Shown here: piece by piece, positions 18,791-27,859 of the stretch
Numbering within the stretch: position 1 is the first letter of the stretch
Layout of the letters: each line of letters starts with the position of its first letter
Assembly (NCBI RefSeq): GCF_900177295.1
Contig: NZ_FWZX01000014.1
Coordinates: 62,001-126,000 of the forward strand
Length of the DNA stretch: 64,000 nt
Origin: Tistlia consotensis USBA 355
Lineage (GTDB): Bacteria > Pseudomonadota > Alphaproteobacteria > Kiloniellales > DSM-21159
Direction of reading: 5' to 3'
Program-made: the position numbers and the translations under genes
Notes under the pieces: generated by a model
Seen by the model: the letters and a program-made list of their open reading frames with translations, nothing else
Databases searched by the model: none
What the model was told of the DNA's origin: nothing

Positions 18791-19089
18791 CAGCCGCGCC
18801 GCGGCCGCGGCAGGCTGCGCCCGAGGCCGTCGCTCTCTTCGCCCTCCTGGGCCGCCTGCTCGGCGGAAGGCAGGGCGGCCTCGAGCCCTCGTCGCAGGGC
18901 CTCTGCCTGCTCCGACGGCAGCCAGCGCTTGAGCAGGCCGGGCGCCGACAGGCCCTGACCCTGCGCCGGCACGAGCCGGGCGACGACCTGGCCTTCGCGG
19001 CTGATCAGAATCTCCTCGCCCCTGCGTGCGCGCTGCACCAGCTCGCTGAAGCGCGCCCGGGCCTCGGTGATGTTCAGGGTCTCGGTCAT
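18790..19089 (-). CDS. Phd/YefM-family antitoxin
   Basis: A 99-residue antitoxin that should bind DNA through its N-terminal Phd domain (MTETLNITEARARFSELVQRARRGEEILISREGQ..., quoted in part: ITEARARFSELV, ILISREGQVVARLVP) and neutralise the toxin with its acidic, flexible C-terminus. The start at 19089 has GAGGA upstream; a longer in-frame start is possible but would run through the operator. With the toxin it forms an autoregulated operon. Confidence 0.88.
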   Translation of the reverse strand: MTETLNITEARARFSELVQRARRGEEILISREGQVVARLVPAQGQGLSAPGLLKRWLPSEQAEALRRGLEAALPSAEQAAQEGEESDGLGRSLPRPRRG

Positions 19090-19095
19090 CGCGGT

Positions 19096-19148
19096 TCCTC
19101 TATCGTCAAGATAGAGCGCGTCCATGCGTCTGTACAGATCCTGTACAG
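19096..19148 (-). promoter_or_regulatory. Promoter and palindromic operators of the toxin-antitoxin operon
   Basis: Two copies of the self-complementary CTGTACAG (19130-19137 and 19141-19148) lie 11 bp apart, one helical turn. Read leftward, TGTACA of the nearer copy lies 17 bp from TATCTT, giving a plausible -35/-10, so a bound antitoxin would block the promoter. A further inverted repeat CTATC...GATAG covers the -10 region. GTAC-centred palindromes are known operators of Phd-type antitoxins. Confidence 0.6.
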
Positions 19149-19210
19149 AAGGCGGCGGGCATCTGCCCGGCCAAGCCCCCGAGCGGCTACCTCACGGGGG
19201 GAGTCTCGCC

Positions 19211-21232
19211 TCAGCCCTTCGCCTGGCACCAGAACTGGTACATCGCGGCGAAGGTCAGGTAGTTCTCCTCCTCGAAGGTCGCCCACTTGGCGAGGTCGCG
19301 CTGCTCCGGGTCCTCCGGGAAGCGGCGCCGGTAGTTGTAGCGGATGCCCTCGCTGGGCAGCTCGAAGCCGAGGAAGTCGAGCTGCAACGCCTCCAGCGCG
19401 TGGGCGATGCGCGGGACGGTGAAGCGGTCCTCGCGGACGTGGAAGAAGAGGTCGCGGCAGCCCGACAGCGAGAAGAAGTCCGGCGATTCCGCGAGCAGGC
19501 GCGCCTGCGAGTCCTCGGGCAGGGCGCGGATCGCCGCGCGCGCCGCGCGGATGCCGTCGGGGGTCGGCGTCAGGCCCTGCTCGCGGATCACGGCGCGCGC
19601 CTCCTCGACGCCCTGGCGCGCGAGGTCGCTGTAGAGCGCGATGCGCATCAGCCCGCCCGGCGCCAGCAGGCCGCACAGCACCCGCCAGCCCTGCTCGGGG
19701 CTCGCCAGGTGGTGCAGCACGCCGGAGCACTCGATGATGTCGAACTCCTCGCCGAGGCCGCCGAGCTCCAGGATGTCGCCCTGCAGGAAATGCAGGTTGC
19801 GCAGCTCGAGGTCGCGGGCCCGCTGCGCCGCGTAGGACAGCGAGCGGCGCGACAGGTCGACGGCGACGACCTGGGAGAAGGCGAAGCGCTGGGCGGTCAT
19901 GCAGGCGTGGCGCCCGGTGCCGCAGCCGGCGACCAGGATGCGCACGCGCCGCTGGTCGAAGGGGATCGAGACGCGCCGCAGGTCGGGCAGCAGCTCGGGC
20001 ATCAGCAGGTCGACGCGCCGGCCCGGCCGGCGCGCGAGGCGCCGCCAGCGCGGATAGGCGTTGACCTCGTACATCGCGCGCACCGACTGCGAGGTGCGGT
20101 CGCGGATCGGCGTCGCGCCCGGGATCGCCGCCGCGAAGCGCTCGCGCTCGGCCGGCTCGACCAGATGACGGTAGAGCAGCAGGCCTTCCGGTCCGGCGGC
20201 CGGATCGGCCAGGGCGTGGAGCTCGGCGTCCTCGTAGAAGGGATCGAGCGGGCGGTAGAGGGCATAGACCAGCAGGGCGAGGCTTGCGGCTCCGGGTGCA
20301 TCCGGACCGTCGCGGCGCGCCGCCGGATCCCGCAGCCGCTCGGCCAGCCCGGCCAGGCGCTGCTGCTCGGCCGGACTCTCCAGCCAGGACCATTCGACCG
20401 TCTCGAGCTGCAGGCCGAGGGCGACCAGCAGCGCACGGTCCGGCAGCAGCTCCGGATGGTCCTCGAGCAGGGCCTCCAGCCAGGCCGCGCGCAGGATCGC
20501 GAACAGCATCTCGAGCCGCGAGTCGGTCAGCACCGCCTCGGCCAGCAGGGCCGGCAGCTCGGACTCGGCGATCGCGGCGTAGACCGGCGGGCCGGCCTCG
20601 GCGACGGTCGGCGGCTGGCCGGCCGCCAGGGCGTCGAGCACGCCGCGGATCCGCGGGTCGGCGTTCAGCAGGGCGACGATGCAGGGCTCGAGCGACTGCG
20701 GCTCGACCGCGGGATCCTCGACCAGGGCGGCCAGGGCCTCGTGGACCCGCGGCGTCACGCTGGCGGGCGTCGAGCGGCGCAGCACGTTGACCAGGCGCCG
20801 GCCCATCTGGGGGCGGTCCGGCGCCAGCAGGTAGCCGGCCGCCAGGTGGTCGAGCGCGGCCTCGGTCTCGCCGCTCTCGGCCAGGGCGCCGCCCAGGTTG
20901 GCGTGGGCCAGGGCGTAGTCCGGCGCCAGCGCCAGCGCCTCCTGGTAGGCGACGATCGCCTCGTTGCGCTTGCCCCAGGCGCGCAGCGCGGCGCCGAGGT
21001 TGTTGTGCGCCTCGGCGAAGCCGGGATCGACGACGATCGCCTGGCGATAGGTCTGGACCGCGGCCGGCAGGTCGCCGGCCTTGTGCAGCTGGGCGGCGCG
21101 CGCCAGCAGCGGCGCGGCCGGCGAGGCCAGCGCGCTGCGCGCTGTGGCGCCGGCGGCCGTCGGGGACGGCGGCCCGGCCTTGGTCTCGGGGGAGGTCTGC
21201 GTCTCGGGGGAAGCGTCGGGGGAATCGGACAA
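19211..21232 (-). CDS. TPR-repeat protein fused to a class I methyltransferase
   Basis: A 673-residue cytosolic protein. Residues 40-150 hold about three tetratricopeptide repeats (AQLHKAGDLPAAVQTYRQAI, AHNNLGAALRAWGKRNEAI); a long helical middle follows; from about residue 425 a SAM-dependent methyltransferase has motif I LVAGCGTGRHA, VVAVDLSRRSLSYA and the post-motif ECSGVLHHLASP. The C-terminal 150 residues (LFFHVREDRFTVP, FEEENYLTF) recur in this family of TPR-methyltransferases. The substrate is unknown; a protein or sugar acceptor is possible. The start is TTG with no clear ribosome site, so the exact N-terminus is uncertain. Divergent from the MFS gene. Confidence 0.8.
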   Translation of the reverse strand: MSDSPDASPETQTSPETKAGPPSPTAAGATARSALASPAAPLLARAAQLHKAGDLPAAVQTYRQAIVVDPGFAEAHNNLGAALRAWGKRNEAIVAYQEALALAPDYALAHANLGGALAESGETEAALDHLAAGYLLAPDRPQMGRRLVNVLRRSTPASVTPRVHEALAALVEDPAVEPQSLEPCIVALLNADPRIRGVLDALAAGQPPTVAEAGPPVYAAIAESELPALLAEAVLTDSRLEMLFAILRAAWLEALLEDHPELLPDRALLVALGLQLETVEWSWLESPAEQQRLAGLAERLRDPAARRDGPDAPGAASLALLVYALYRPLDPFYEDAELHALADPAAGPEGLLLYRHLVEPAERERFAAAIPGATPIRDRTSQSVRAMYEVNAYPRWRRLARRPGRRVDLLMPELLPDLRRVSIPFDQRRVRILVAGCGTGRHACMTAQRFAFSQVVAVDLSRRSLSYAAQRARDLELRNLHFLQGDILELGGLGEEFDIIECSGVLHHLASPEQGWRVLCGLLAPGGLMRIALYSDLARQGVEEARAVIREQGLTPTPDGIRAARAAIRALPEDSQARLLAESPDFFSLSGCRDLFFHVREDRFTVPRIAHALEALQLDFLGFELPSEGIRYNYRRRFPEDPEQRDLAKWATFEEENYLTFAAMYQFWCQAKG

Positions 21233-21420
21233 GGCGGCGGAACGATGCTGCTGCGGCGGTGAGCGGAAGTGCGCCTCAATAACGCGTTCGGGCGGTCAGC
21301 GGTAGGGGACAGTTCGACCGGCGGCTTCCGGCCGCGCGTCCCCCGCCATGCATTCGCCGGGGGGAAAGCATGCGGCAGACCCCTGCCTGCTCCGGCCGGG
21401 GAGGGGCTAAGTAGGAGGCC

Positions 21421-22848
21421 ATGCCCAGCGCCCGCCGGATCACCCTCGTCGTCGCCTCGGCGCTGTTCATCGAGAACCTCGACAGCACGGTCATCGCCAC
21501 TTCCCTGCCGGCGATGGCGCTCGATCTCGGGGTCAACCCGATCGTGCTCAAGCTGGCCTTCACGGCCTACCTGGTGTCGCTGGCGATCTTCATCCCGATC
21601 AGCGGCTGGTGCGCCGACCGCTTCGGCGCGCGCACGGTCTTCCGCGCCGCGATCGGCACCTTCATCCTCGCCTCGATCGGCTGCGCCCTGTCGAACGACC
21701 TGACGAGCCTGGTCGCGGCGCGCTTCGTCCAGGGCATCGGCGGCGCCATGATGGTGCCGGTCGGCCGCCTGATCATCCTGCGCGTCGTCGAGAAGCGCCA
21801 GCTGGTCAACGCCATGACCTGGCTGACCATCCCGGCGCTGATCGCGCCGCTGCTCGGCCCGCCGGTCGGCGGCTTCATCACGACCTACTACCACTGGCGC
21901 TGGATCTTCTGGCTGAACGTGCCGGTCGGCCTGGCGGGCATGGTGCTGGCGACGCTGATCATCCCGCAGGTCAAGGCCGACTCGGTGCCGCCGCTCGATT
22001 TCCGCGGCTTCCTGCTGTCCGGGCTCGGCCTCTCGACGCTGATCTTCGGCTTCACCCTGCTCGGCGCCGCGGTGCTGCCGCAGCGCGACGCCCTGCTGCT
22101 GGTCGTCGTCGGCCTGACCCTGATCCTGCTCTACCTCCGCCATGCGCGCCGCGCGCCGCATCCGATCATCGACCTGAAGCTGCTCGCCATCCCGACCTTC
22201 CGGGCCTCGGTCGCCGGCGGCTCGCTGTTCCGCATCGGCACCGGCGCGATCCCCTTCCTGCTGCCGCTGATGCTGCAGCTCGGCTTCGGCCTCTCGCCCT
22301 TCGCCTCGGGCTCGCTGACCTTCGCGGCCGCCGCCGGGGCGCTGACCATGAAGGCGACGGCCGGTCCGATCCTGCGGCGCTTCGGCTTCCGCCGGGTGCT
22401 GGTCGCCAATGCGCTGATCTCGGCCGGGCTGCTCGGCGCGATCGCGCTGTTCAGCGGCTCGACGCCGCACCTCGTGATCGTCTCGGTGCTGCTCGCCGGC
22501 GGCTTCTTCCGCTCGCTGCAGTTCACCTCGATCAACGCCATCGCCTACGCCGACATCGATCCGCCGCGGATGAGCCGCGCGACCTCCTTCGCCGCCGTCA
22601 TCCAGCAGCTCTCGCTGGCCGCCGGCGTCGCCTTCGCGGCCCTGGTGCTCGAGGCCTCCCAGGCCGCGCGCGGCGGCGGGCCGCTGGCCGTCGGCGACTT
22701 CGTCACCGGCTTCGTCGCGATCGCCGCCCTGTCCGGCAGCTCGCTGCTGGTCTTCCTGACGCTGCGTCCCGACGCCGGCGCCGAGATCTCCAGCCACAGC
22801 GTCGCGACCGCGCCGGCCGTGACCGAAGGCCGCGGCACCCGGGGGTAG
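21421..22848 (+). CDS. MFS multidrug exporter, DHA2 (EmrB/QacA) type
   Basis: A 475-residue inner-membrane proton-driven exporter with about 14 predicted helices. Residues LFIENLDSTVIATSLPAMA in helix 1 contain the DHA2 motif D (LDxTVxNVALP-like), GWCADRFGARTVF is motif A, and RFVQGIGGAMMVPVGR is motif B; LGPPVGGFITTYYHWRWIFWLNVPVG is the family segment C/G. Substrates are unknown; such proteins export amphipathic drugs or metabolites. AGGAGG lies just before the ATG. No membrane-fusion partner or repressor is adjacent. Confidence 0.9.
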   Translation: MPSARRITLVVASALFIENLDSTVIATSLPAMALDLGVNPIVLKLAFTAYLVSLAIFIPISGWCADRFGARTVFRAAIGTFILASIGCALSNDLTSLVAARFVQGIGGAMMVPVGRLIILRVVEKRQLVNAMTWLTIPALIAPLLGPPVGGFITTYYHWRWIFWLNVPVGLAGMVLATLIIPQVKADSVPPLDFRGFLLSGLGLSTLIFGFTLLGAAVLPQRDALLLVVVGLTLILLYLRHARRAPHPIIDLKLLAIPTFRASVAGGSLFRIGTGAIPFLLPLMLQLGFGLSPFASGSLTFAAAAGALTMKATAGPILRRFGFRRVLVANALISAGLLGAIALFSGSTPHLVIVSVLLAGGFFRSLQFTSINAIAYADIDPPRMSRATSFAAVIQQLSLAAGVAFAALVLEASQAARGGGPLAVGDFVTGFVAIAALSGSSLLVFLTLRPDAGAEISSHSVATAPAVTEGRGTRG

Positions 22849-22857
22849 GAGGGGGCC

Positions 22858-22875
22858 GGCGACGCCGGCGTCGCC
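22858..22875. promoter_or_regulatory. 18-bp perfect palindrome after the MFS gene
   Basis: GGCGACGCC followed by GGCGTCGCC is exactly self-complementary and starts 10 bp past the MFS stop. It may end MFS transcription or act as a binding site for the next gene; no T-tract follows. Confidence 0.3.
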
Positions 22876-22946
22876 CCGAGGGCTTGCGCCGCCGGCCGGC
22901 GGATGGGACCCTCGCGGGTCGCTGGCCGGACCGGCGCCGAGAGGCC

Positions 22947-23687
22947 ATGCCGGACTCCCTGATCGTCTTCGTCAACGTCCTCGCCTTCGCGCTGCTGCCC
23001 GTCGCCGGCACGCTCGGCGGCAGCCTGCTCGGCGAGAGTGTCCGCGCGCCGCGCTGGCTGGTCGGTGCGGCGCTGCACGGCGCCGCTGGCATCGCCATCG
23101 CGCTGGTCGGCATCGACCTGATGCCCCGCCTGCTGCAGTCGCTGCCGATGTGGGCGATCCTGCCGGCCTTCCTGGCCGGCGCCGGCGCCTCGCTGCTGCT
23201 GGCGCGGGCCATGCGGGCGCTGCGCCACCGGGTCGGGGCGGCCCGCGGCCCGGCGCTGATGGTCTATGTCGCGGTCGCCGCCGATCTCGCCAGCGACGGC
23301 CTGATGACCGGCGCGGGTGCCGCGGTCGCCGGCAGCCTCGGCCTGCTGATCGGCGCGACCCAGGCGGTCGCCAACATCCCCGGCGGCTTCGCCGCGACCA
23401 AGAACCTGCAGGACAGCGGCGTGCCGCGCCCACGGCGCTGGCTGCTGGCCGCCGGCATGGCCCTGCCGGCGCTCGCCAGCGCGCTCGCCGCCTTCTGGCT
23501 GCTGCGCAGCGGGAGCGGGGTCCTGCAGGAGACCGCGCTCGCCTTCATCGTGGGCGTGCTGCTGCTGACCACCATCGAGGACATCGTGCCCGAAGGCGAC
23601 CGGCCGGAGCCGCCGCGCTGGATCTCGACCCTGGCCTTCGCGCTCGGCTTCGCCGGCCTGGGCCTGGCCTCCGCCTACCTCGGCTGA
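22947..23687 (+). CDS. ZIP-superfamily-like membrane protein
   Basis: A 246-residue protein with about eight hydrophobic segments laid out as in ZIP metal transporters. Counterparts of ZIP motifs are recognisable: HGAAGIAIALVGIDLMP (helix 2), VAVAADLASDGLMTGAGAAV (helix 4 position) and IVGVLLLTTIEDIVPE (late helix with acidic end). The metal-binding histidines of the standard HNxPEG and HExPHE motifs are absent and replaced by Asp or hydrophobic residues, so metal transport is uncertain. GAGAGGCC lies upstream of the ATG. Stands alone between the MFS gene and a convergent transferase gene. Confidence 0.65.
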   Translation: MPDSLIVFVNVLAFALLPVAGTLGGSLLGESVRAPRWLVGAALHGAAGIAIALVGIDLMPRLLQSLPMWAILPAFLAGAGASLLLARAMRALRHRVGAARGPALMVYVAVAADLASDGLMTGAGAAVAGSLGLLIGATQAVANIPGGFAATKNLQDSGVPRPRRWLLAAGMALPALASALAAFWLLRSGSGVLQETALAFIVGVLLLTTIEDIVPEGDRPEPPRWISTLAFALGFAGLGLASAYLG

Positions 23688-23706
23688 GCCGCCGCCGGGC
23701 CGCGCC

Positions 23707-25302
23707 TCACGCTTCCGCCACCGCGTCGCCCCAGGGCGAGAGCGGCTCGGTCGCGCCCCAGCTGGCCCCGGCGTCGCGCAGCACGCCGGCCGGGCAGGCG
23801 AAGGCGTAGGGGAAGACCGTGCGCTTGGTCGTCACGACCTCGTGGCCCGCCGTCAGCGCAGCCAGCGCGCCGGCCGGCAGGGCTTCGTCGGCGACCACCG
23901 TCGGGCCGCCGGAGCAGTCGATGCGCGGCTGGTGGAAGGCCTCGTCCAGGCTCATGCCGTAGTCGAGCAGGAAGGAGGAGAGCTGGGCGACGGCCGGCAT
24001 GATCTTGCGGCCGCCCGAGGCGCCGAGGGCGAAGCGGCGGCCGTCCGCGCCGCCACTCTCCCCGACGACCGGGCAGACGTTCATCAGGCAGCGCTTGCCC
24101 GGCGCCAGGGAGTTCGGCCGGCCCGGCTCCGGGTCGAACCACATGATGCCGTTGTTGAGCAGCAGGCCGGTCGAGGGCGAGACGCAGCGCGCGCCGAAGC
24201 TCGACAGCAGGGTCTGGGTGACCGCCGCCATGTTGCCCTGGCGGTCGACCACCGAGAAGTGCGTGGTGCAGGCCGGCGCCTCGGGGCTCTCGCCGCTCCA
24301 CGCCCCTTCCGTGTCGCCCATGCCCGAGAGGCGTTTCTCGTAGGCGGCGCCCAGGGCGGCGGCGTAGGCGGCGTAGGCCGTGCCGTCGGGCGCCTTGCCC
24401 GCCGGCCGCAGCGTCTCGGAGAGGCGGCCCAGCACGTCGGCCAGGGTCGGCCCGGCGGTCAGCCTCGGCGCGGCGAAGACCCGGCCGCCGCGGTAGGGGA
24501 TCGCCAGCGGCTCCTGCAGCTCCGCGTGGTAGGCGGCGAGGTCGGCCGCCGAGAGGCTGCCGCCCTTGGCCTGGACGTCGCGCGCCAGGGCCCGGCCGAC
24601 CTCGCCGTCGTAGAGCTCGCGCGGTCCCTTGTCGGCGATCTCGGCGAGGGTGTCGGCCATCCGGGAGAAGTCGAGGCGCTTGTCCGAGAGCGCGGTCCAG
24701 CCGGCGATCGTCGGCCACTGGCCGTCCTCCAGGAACAGCGCCGCCGCGTCCGGGTCCCTGGCCAGGATGCGCGTCGCCGAGGCGATCATCAGCGCCGCGT
24801 ACCAGTCGACCAGCAGGCCCTTGCGGGCGAGGCCGACCGCGGGCTGCAGCAGCTCGCGCCAGGGCAGGCGGCCGAAGCGGCCGTGAGCCAGGCCGATGCC
24901 GTCGACCAGGCCGGGCACCGCGACCGCCGTCGCGCCCTGGACGTTGCGGTCGTCGACCACGGCGGCCCAGGGGAAGAGATCGTCCGAGACCTTGCCTCCG
25001 GACAGCGGGTAGTCGGCCGGATCGAGGCCGGCCGGCGCGCGCATGCCGTAGAAGACGCAGTAGGCCTTCTGCTCCTCGGCGCGCCACAGCATCATCGCGC
25101 CGCCGCCTGCCGGGCCGCTCATCCAGGGCTCCAGCACGCCGAGCGCGAAGGAGGTCGCGACCGCCGCGTCGAGGGCGTCGCCGCCGGCCGCCAGCACCTC
25201 GGCGCCGACCTCGGCCGCACCGCGGTGCTGCGCGGCGACCAGGCCGCCGGCGCCGGAGACGGCCGGCTTGCGCACGACCTGGGAGCGGGAAAAGCTGCTC
25301 AT
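23707..25302 (-). CDS. Gamma-glutamyltransferase family protein
   Basis: A 531-residue Ntn-hydrolase of the gamma-glutamyltranspeptidase family, made as a precursor that self-cleaves before a catalytic Thr. That site is visible near residue 345 as ACTTHFSVVDRQGNMAAVTQTL, with SSFGARCVSPSTGLLLNNGIMWFDP and GASGGRKIMPAVAQ as the acceptor/oxyanion regions. No signal peptide is seen after the chosen start (MSSFSRSQVVRKPAVS), so a cytosolic GGT-like acylase or hydrolase role is more likely than periplasmic glutathione salvage. GAGGAC precedes the start; the longer in-frame start adds 70 Arg-rich residues unlike any GGT. Confidence 0.87.
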   Translation of the reverse strand: MSSFSRSQVVRKPAVSGAGGLVAAQHRGAAEVGAEVLAAGGDALDAAVATSFALGVLEPWMSGPAGGGAMMLWRAEEQKAYCVFYGMRAPAGLDPADYPLSGGKVSDDLFPWAAVVDDRNVQGATAVAVPGLVDGIGLAHGRFGRLPWRELLQPAVGLARKGLLVDWYAALMIASATRILARDPDAAALFLEDGQWPTIAGWTALSDKRLDFSRMADTLAEIADKGPRELYDGEVGRALARDVQAKGGSLSAADLAAYHAELQEPLAIPYRGGRVFAAPRLTAGPTLADVLGRLSETLRPAGKAPDGTAYAAYAAALGAAYEKRLSGMGDTEGAWSGESPEAPACTTHFSVVDRQGNMAAVTQTLLSSFGARCVSPSTGLLLNNGIMWFDPEPGRPNSLAPGKRCLMNVCPVVGESGGADGRRFALGASGGRKIMPAVAQLSSFLLDYGMSLDEAFHQPRIDCSGGPTVVADEALPAGALAALTAGHEVVTTKRTVFPYAFACPAGVLRDAGASWGATEPLSPWGDAVAEA

Positions 25303-25405
25303 GGGCTGGGTCCTCGGCGGGGATGGGGCCGCCAGTCTGCCGATTCGCCGGGCCTGTGCAAGCGGAGGCCCGGCGCAACGGGCGAGGGGCCGGGCCGCGG
25401 AATCC

Positions 25406-25897
25406 TCACGGCTCCGTCTCGAACGCCGCCAGGTATTTCCGGAGCAGGGCCGCGAGGGCGGCCTTCTCGCCCTTCGACAGGGCAGCCGTGAGCCGCGCCT
25501 GCGTCTCGACATGCGCCGTCACGGCGGCATCGATCAGCGCGAAGCCCTGCTTCGTGAGCGAGATGATGGCGCCGCGGCGGTCCTCGGGATTGACGACGCG
25601 CTCGACCAGGCCCGCCTTCTCCAGCTGGGCGATCCGGTGGGTCATCGTTCCGGAGGTGACCATGGTCGTCGCGATCAGCTCGCCCGGCGACAGGGAATAG
25701 GGCGGGCCGGAGCGCCGCAGCGTCGCCAGCACGTCGAAGGCGGCGGCCGTGAGCCCGTGCGCGGCGAAGGTCTCCTCCATCCCGCGGAGCAGATGCAGGG
25801 ACAGTCGCCTGATGCGGCCGATCAGGCCCATCGCCGTGACGTCGAGGTCGGGCCGCTCCCGCTGCCACTGGGCCAGAATCCTGTCGACGCGATCCAT
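25406..25897 (-). CDS. MarR-family transcriptional regulator
   Basis: A 163-residue dimeric winged-helix repressor. Helical ends flank a DNA-binding core: LTAAAFDVLATLRRSGPPYSLSP, the recognition segment TSGTMTHRIAQLEKAGLVERV and the wing NPEDRRGAIISLTKQG, where DRR is the family hallmark. It is divergent from the EamA exporter gene with two palindromes in the 82-bp gap. By the usual MarR logic it represses itself and the eamA-wrbA operon until a small aromatic or quinone ligand binds. Residue changes that would abolish DNA binding are not seen. Confidence 0.92.
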   Translation of the reverse strand: MDRVDRILAQWQRERPDLDVTAMGLIGRIRRLSLHLLRGMEETFAAHGLTAAAFDVLATLRRSGPPYSLSPGELIATTMVTSGTMTHRIAQLEKAGLVERVVNPEDRRGAIISLTKQGFALIDAAVTAHVETQARLTAALSKGEKAALAALLRKYLAAFETEP

Positions 25898-25918
25898 GGC
25901 CCATGATCGGCCGGAATT

Positions 25919-25962
25919 TATCTTGACGTCAAGACAATGCCGACTATCTTGACGTCAAGATA
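25919..25962. promoter_or_regulatory. Twin palindromic MarR operators with overlapping promoter
   Basis: Site 1 (25919-25936) and site 2 (25945-25962) both carry TATCTTGACGTCAAGA; site 2 is a perfect 18-bp palindrome and site 1 differs in one end. Centres are 26 bp apart. For the rightward gene, TTGACG (25923-25928) and TATCTT (25945-25950) form a promoter with 16-bp spacing, so both hexamers lie inside operators. Confidence 0.75.
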
Positions 25963-25979
25963 AATTGAGAGGCCTTCCG

Positions 25980-26861
25980 ATGACCCGAACCCTCGACCTG
26001 CTGCCGACGGCGATCGCGCCAGCGATCTGGGGCAGCACCTACCTGGTGACGACGGAGTTCCTGCCCGACGGCTATCCCCTGACGGACGCGACGCTGCGCG
26101 CCCTGCCGGCGGGCCTGCTGCTCCTGCTGGCCGTCAGGCGGCTGCCGAGGGGGATCTGGCTGGCCAGGGCCCTCGCCCTCGGGGCGCTCAATATCTCGAT
26201 CTTCCAGTGGGTGCTGTTCGTCGCCGCCTATCGGCTGCCCGGCGGTGTCGCGGCGACGGTCGGCGCCGTTCAGCCCCTGGTCGTGATCCTGCTGGCGCGC
26301 CTGCTCCTGGGATCGCCGGTCCGCGCGCTCTCCGTCGTCGCGGCGGTCGCCGGGGTCGCCGGGGTCGCGCTGCTGATCCTGACGCCGCGGGCCGACCTCG
26401 ATCCTCTCGGCGTCGCGGCGGCTCTCGCCGGCGCCGTCTCGATGGCCGGCGGGACGGTGCTCAGCCGTCGCTGGCAGCCGCCGGTTTCGCCGCTGACCTT
26501 CACGGCCTGGCAGCTCACGGCCGGGGGGCTGCTGCTGCTGCCCGCCGCCCTGTGGCTGGAGCCGCCCCTGCCGAATCCGAGCGTGGCCAATGTCTTCGGC
26601 TTCCTCTACCTCGGCCTGATCGGGGCGGCGCTGACCTACGCCCTCTGGTTCCGCGGCGTCGCCCGTCTCGAGCCCTCGGCGATCGCACCGCTCCTCTTCC
26701 TCAGTCCCGTGACCGCGGTCGTCCTCGGCTGGACGCTGCTCGGCCAGCGGCTCGGCCCGGCGCAGCTCGCCGGCATGCTCGTCGTGCTCGGCAGCGTCTG
26801 GCTCGCGCAGCGCGGGCTGTCCGGCGGGGGCGCACGCCTGCGCGAAGCCTCGCGTTCCTGA
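25980..26861 (+). CDS. EamA/DMT-family transporter
   Basis: A 293-residue inner-membrane protein with ten predicted helices in two EamA repeats, the drug/metabolite transporter arrangement. The first helix [20 protein letters not shown] is the family opening, and the second-half signature [20 protein letters not shown] is clear. Probably exports a small metabolite or toxicant. The ATG at 25980 follows GAGAGG, 18 bp after operator 2. Likely cotranscribed with wrbA, 43 bp downstream, under MarR control. Confidence 0.9.
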   Translation: MTRTLDLLPTAIAPAIWGSTYLVTTEFLPDGYPLTDATLRALPAGLLLLLAVRRLPRGIWLARALALGALNISIFQWVLFVAAYRLPGGVAATVGAVQPLVVILLARLLLGSPVRALSVVAAVAGVAGVALLILTPRADLDPLGVAAALAGAVSMAGGTVLSRRWQPPVSPLTFTAWQLTAGGLLLLPAALWLEPPLPNPSVANVFGFLYLGLIGAALTYALWFRGVARLEPSAIAPLLFLSPVTAVVLGWTLLGQRLGPAQLAGMLVVLGSVWLAQRGLSGGGARLREASRS

Positions 26862-26904
26862 CCGCCCCCCGTCTTCCCGCACACCACAAGACCGGAGCGC
26901 GACC

Positions 26905-27537
26905 ATGTCCAAGGTTCTCGTCCTCTACTATTCCGCCTACGGCCACATCGCGGCGATGGCGGCCGCCGCCGCCGAGGGCGCCCGACAGGCCGGTGCATCG
27001 GTCGCGACGCGGCGGGTGCCCGAGCTGCTCGACGATGCGGCGGCGCGGCAGGCGGGCCATCGCCCCGACGATACGGCGGTGGCTTCGGTCGAGGAGCTCG
27101 CCGGCTTCGATGCCATCCTGTTCGGCATGCCCACGCGCTTCGGCAACATGGCGTCGCAGATGAAGCACTTCCTCGACCGCTGCGGCGGGCTCTGGGTCCG
27201 CAACGCCCTGGTCGGGCGGGTCGGCAGCGTGTTCACCTCGAGCGGGAGCCAGCACGGCGGCCAGGAGCACACGCTGCTCGCCATGCAGGCATCGCTCCAG
27301 CATCTCGGCATGGTGATCGTCGGCCTGCCCTACTCCTTCCGGGGCCAGACCCGCATGGACGAGATCACCGGCGGCTCGCCCTACGGCGCAACGACCCTGG
27401 CCGCGACGGCAAGCGGCGGCTGGCGGCAGCCGAGCGCCAACGAGCTCGAGGGTGCCCGCCATCAGGGTCGGCACGTGGCCGAGATCGCCGCCGCGTTGGC
27501 CCGCGGGGGGCTCGGACGGCCGCGCGACTGCGCCTGA
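26905..27537 (+). CDS. wrbA: NAD(P)H:quinone oxidoreductase, WrbA type
   Basis: A 210-residue flavodoxin-fold enzyme that reduces quinones by two electrons, limiting redox cycling. The FMN phosphate loop [13 protein letters not shown] replaces the common YYSxYGHI with the same key residues; [28 protein letters not shown] and [11 protein letters not shown] are WrbA signatures. Length is slightly above E. coli WrbA (198). Its place behind a MarR-controlled exporter suggests a quinone/electrophile stress unit: efflux plus reduction. Confidence 0.93.
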   Translation: MSKVLVLYYSAYGHIAAMAAAAAEGARQAGASVATRRVPELLDDAAARQAGHRPDDTAVASVEELAGFDAILFGMPTRFGNMASQMKHFLDRCGGLWVRNALVGRVGSVFTSSGSQHGGQEHTLLAMQASLQHLGMVIVGLPYSFRGQTRMDEITGGSPYGATTLAATASGGWRQPSANELEGARHQGRHVAEIAAALARGGLGRPRDCA

Positions 27538-27859
27538 CGGCGACTGGCAGGGCGCCGGCCTCCGTCGTCCTGGTGCAATTCTGCAACAATCTCCCCGGCT
27601 CTGTGACTTTTGTGCACCTTGTGCGTCGACGCCGCGCAAGGGTTGTGCGATGCTGTCGGCCTCGTTCGGGGACGGCCGGCGCCGTCCTCGCCCGCGACCC
27701 GAAAGGATCCGAAATGTCAGTACGCCCGTCGAATCCCGCCCGAATGGGCTGATGCGCCGGCGCTGAACGCGACGCGGAGAGCTTCCGCTTCGCCCCTGCA
27801 TGCGACCGGCGCCGTCCCTCTGGGGACGTCTCCTTTTCCTGCATGCCGAGAGCGAAGCG
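27538..27859. other. Intergenic region before the ABC exporter
   Basis: No gene of normal size. The left third is AT-richer (TGCAATTCTGCA, a 12-bp near-palindrome near 27575-27587) and could hold a promoter. A 12-codon open frame (27714-27752, MSVRPSNPARMG) has GAAAGGA upstream and could be a leader peptide, but nothing proves translation. Confidence 0.35.
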
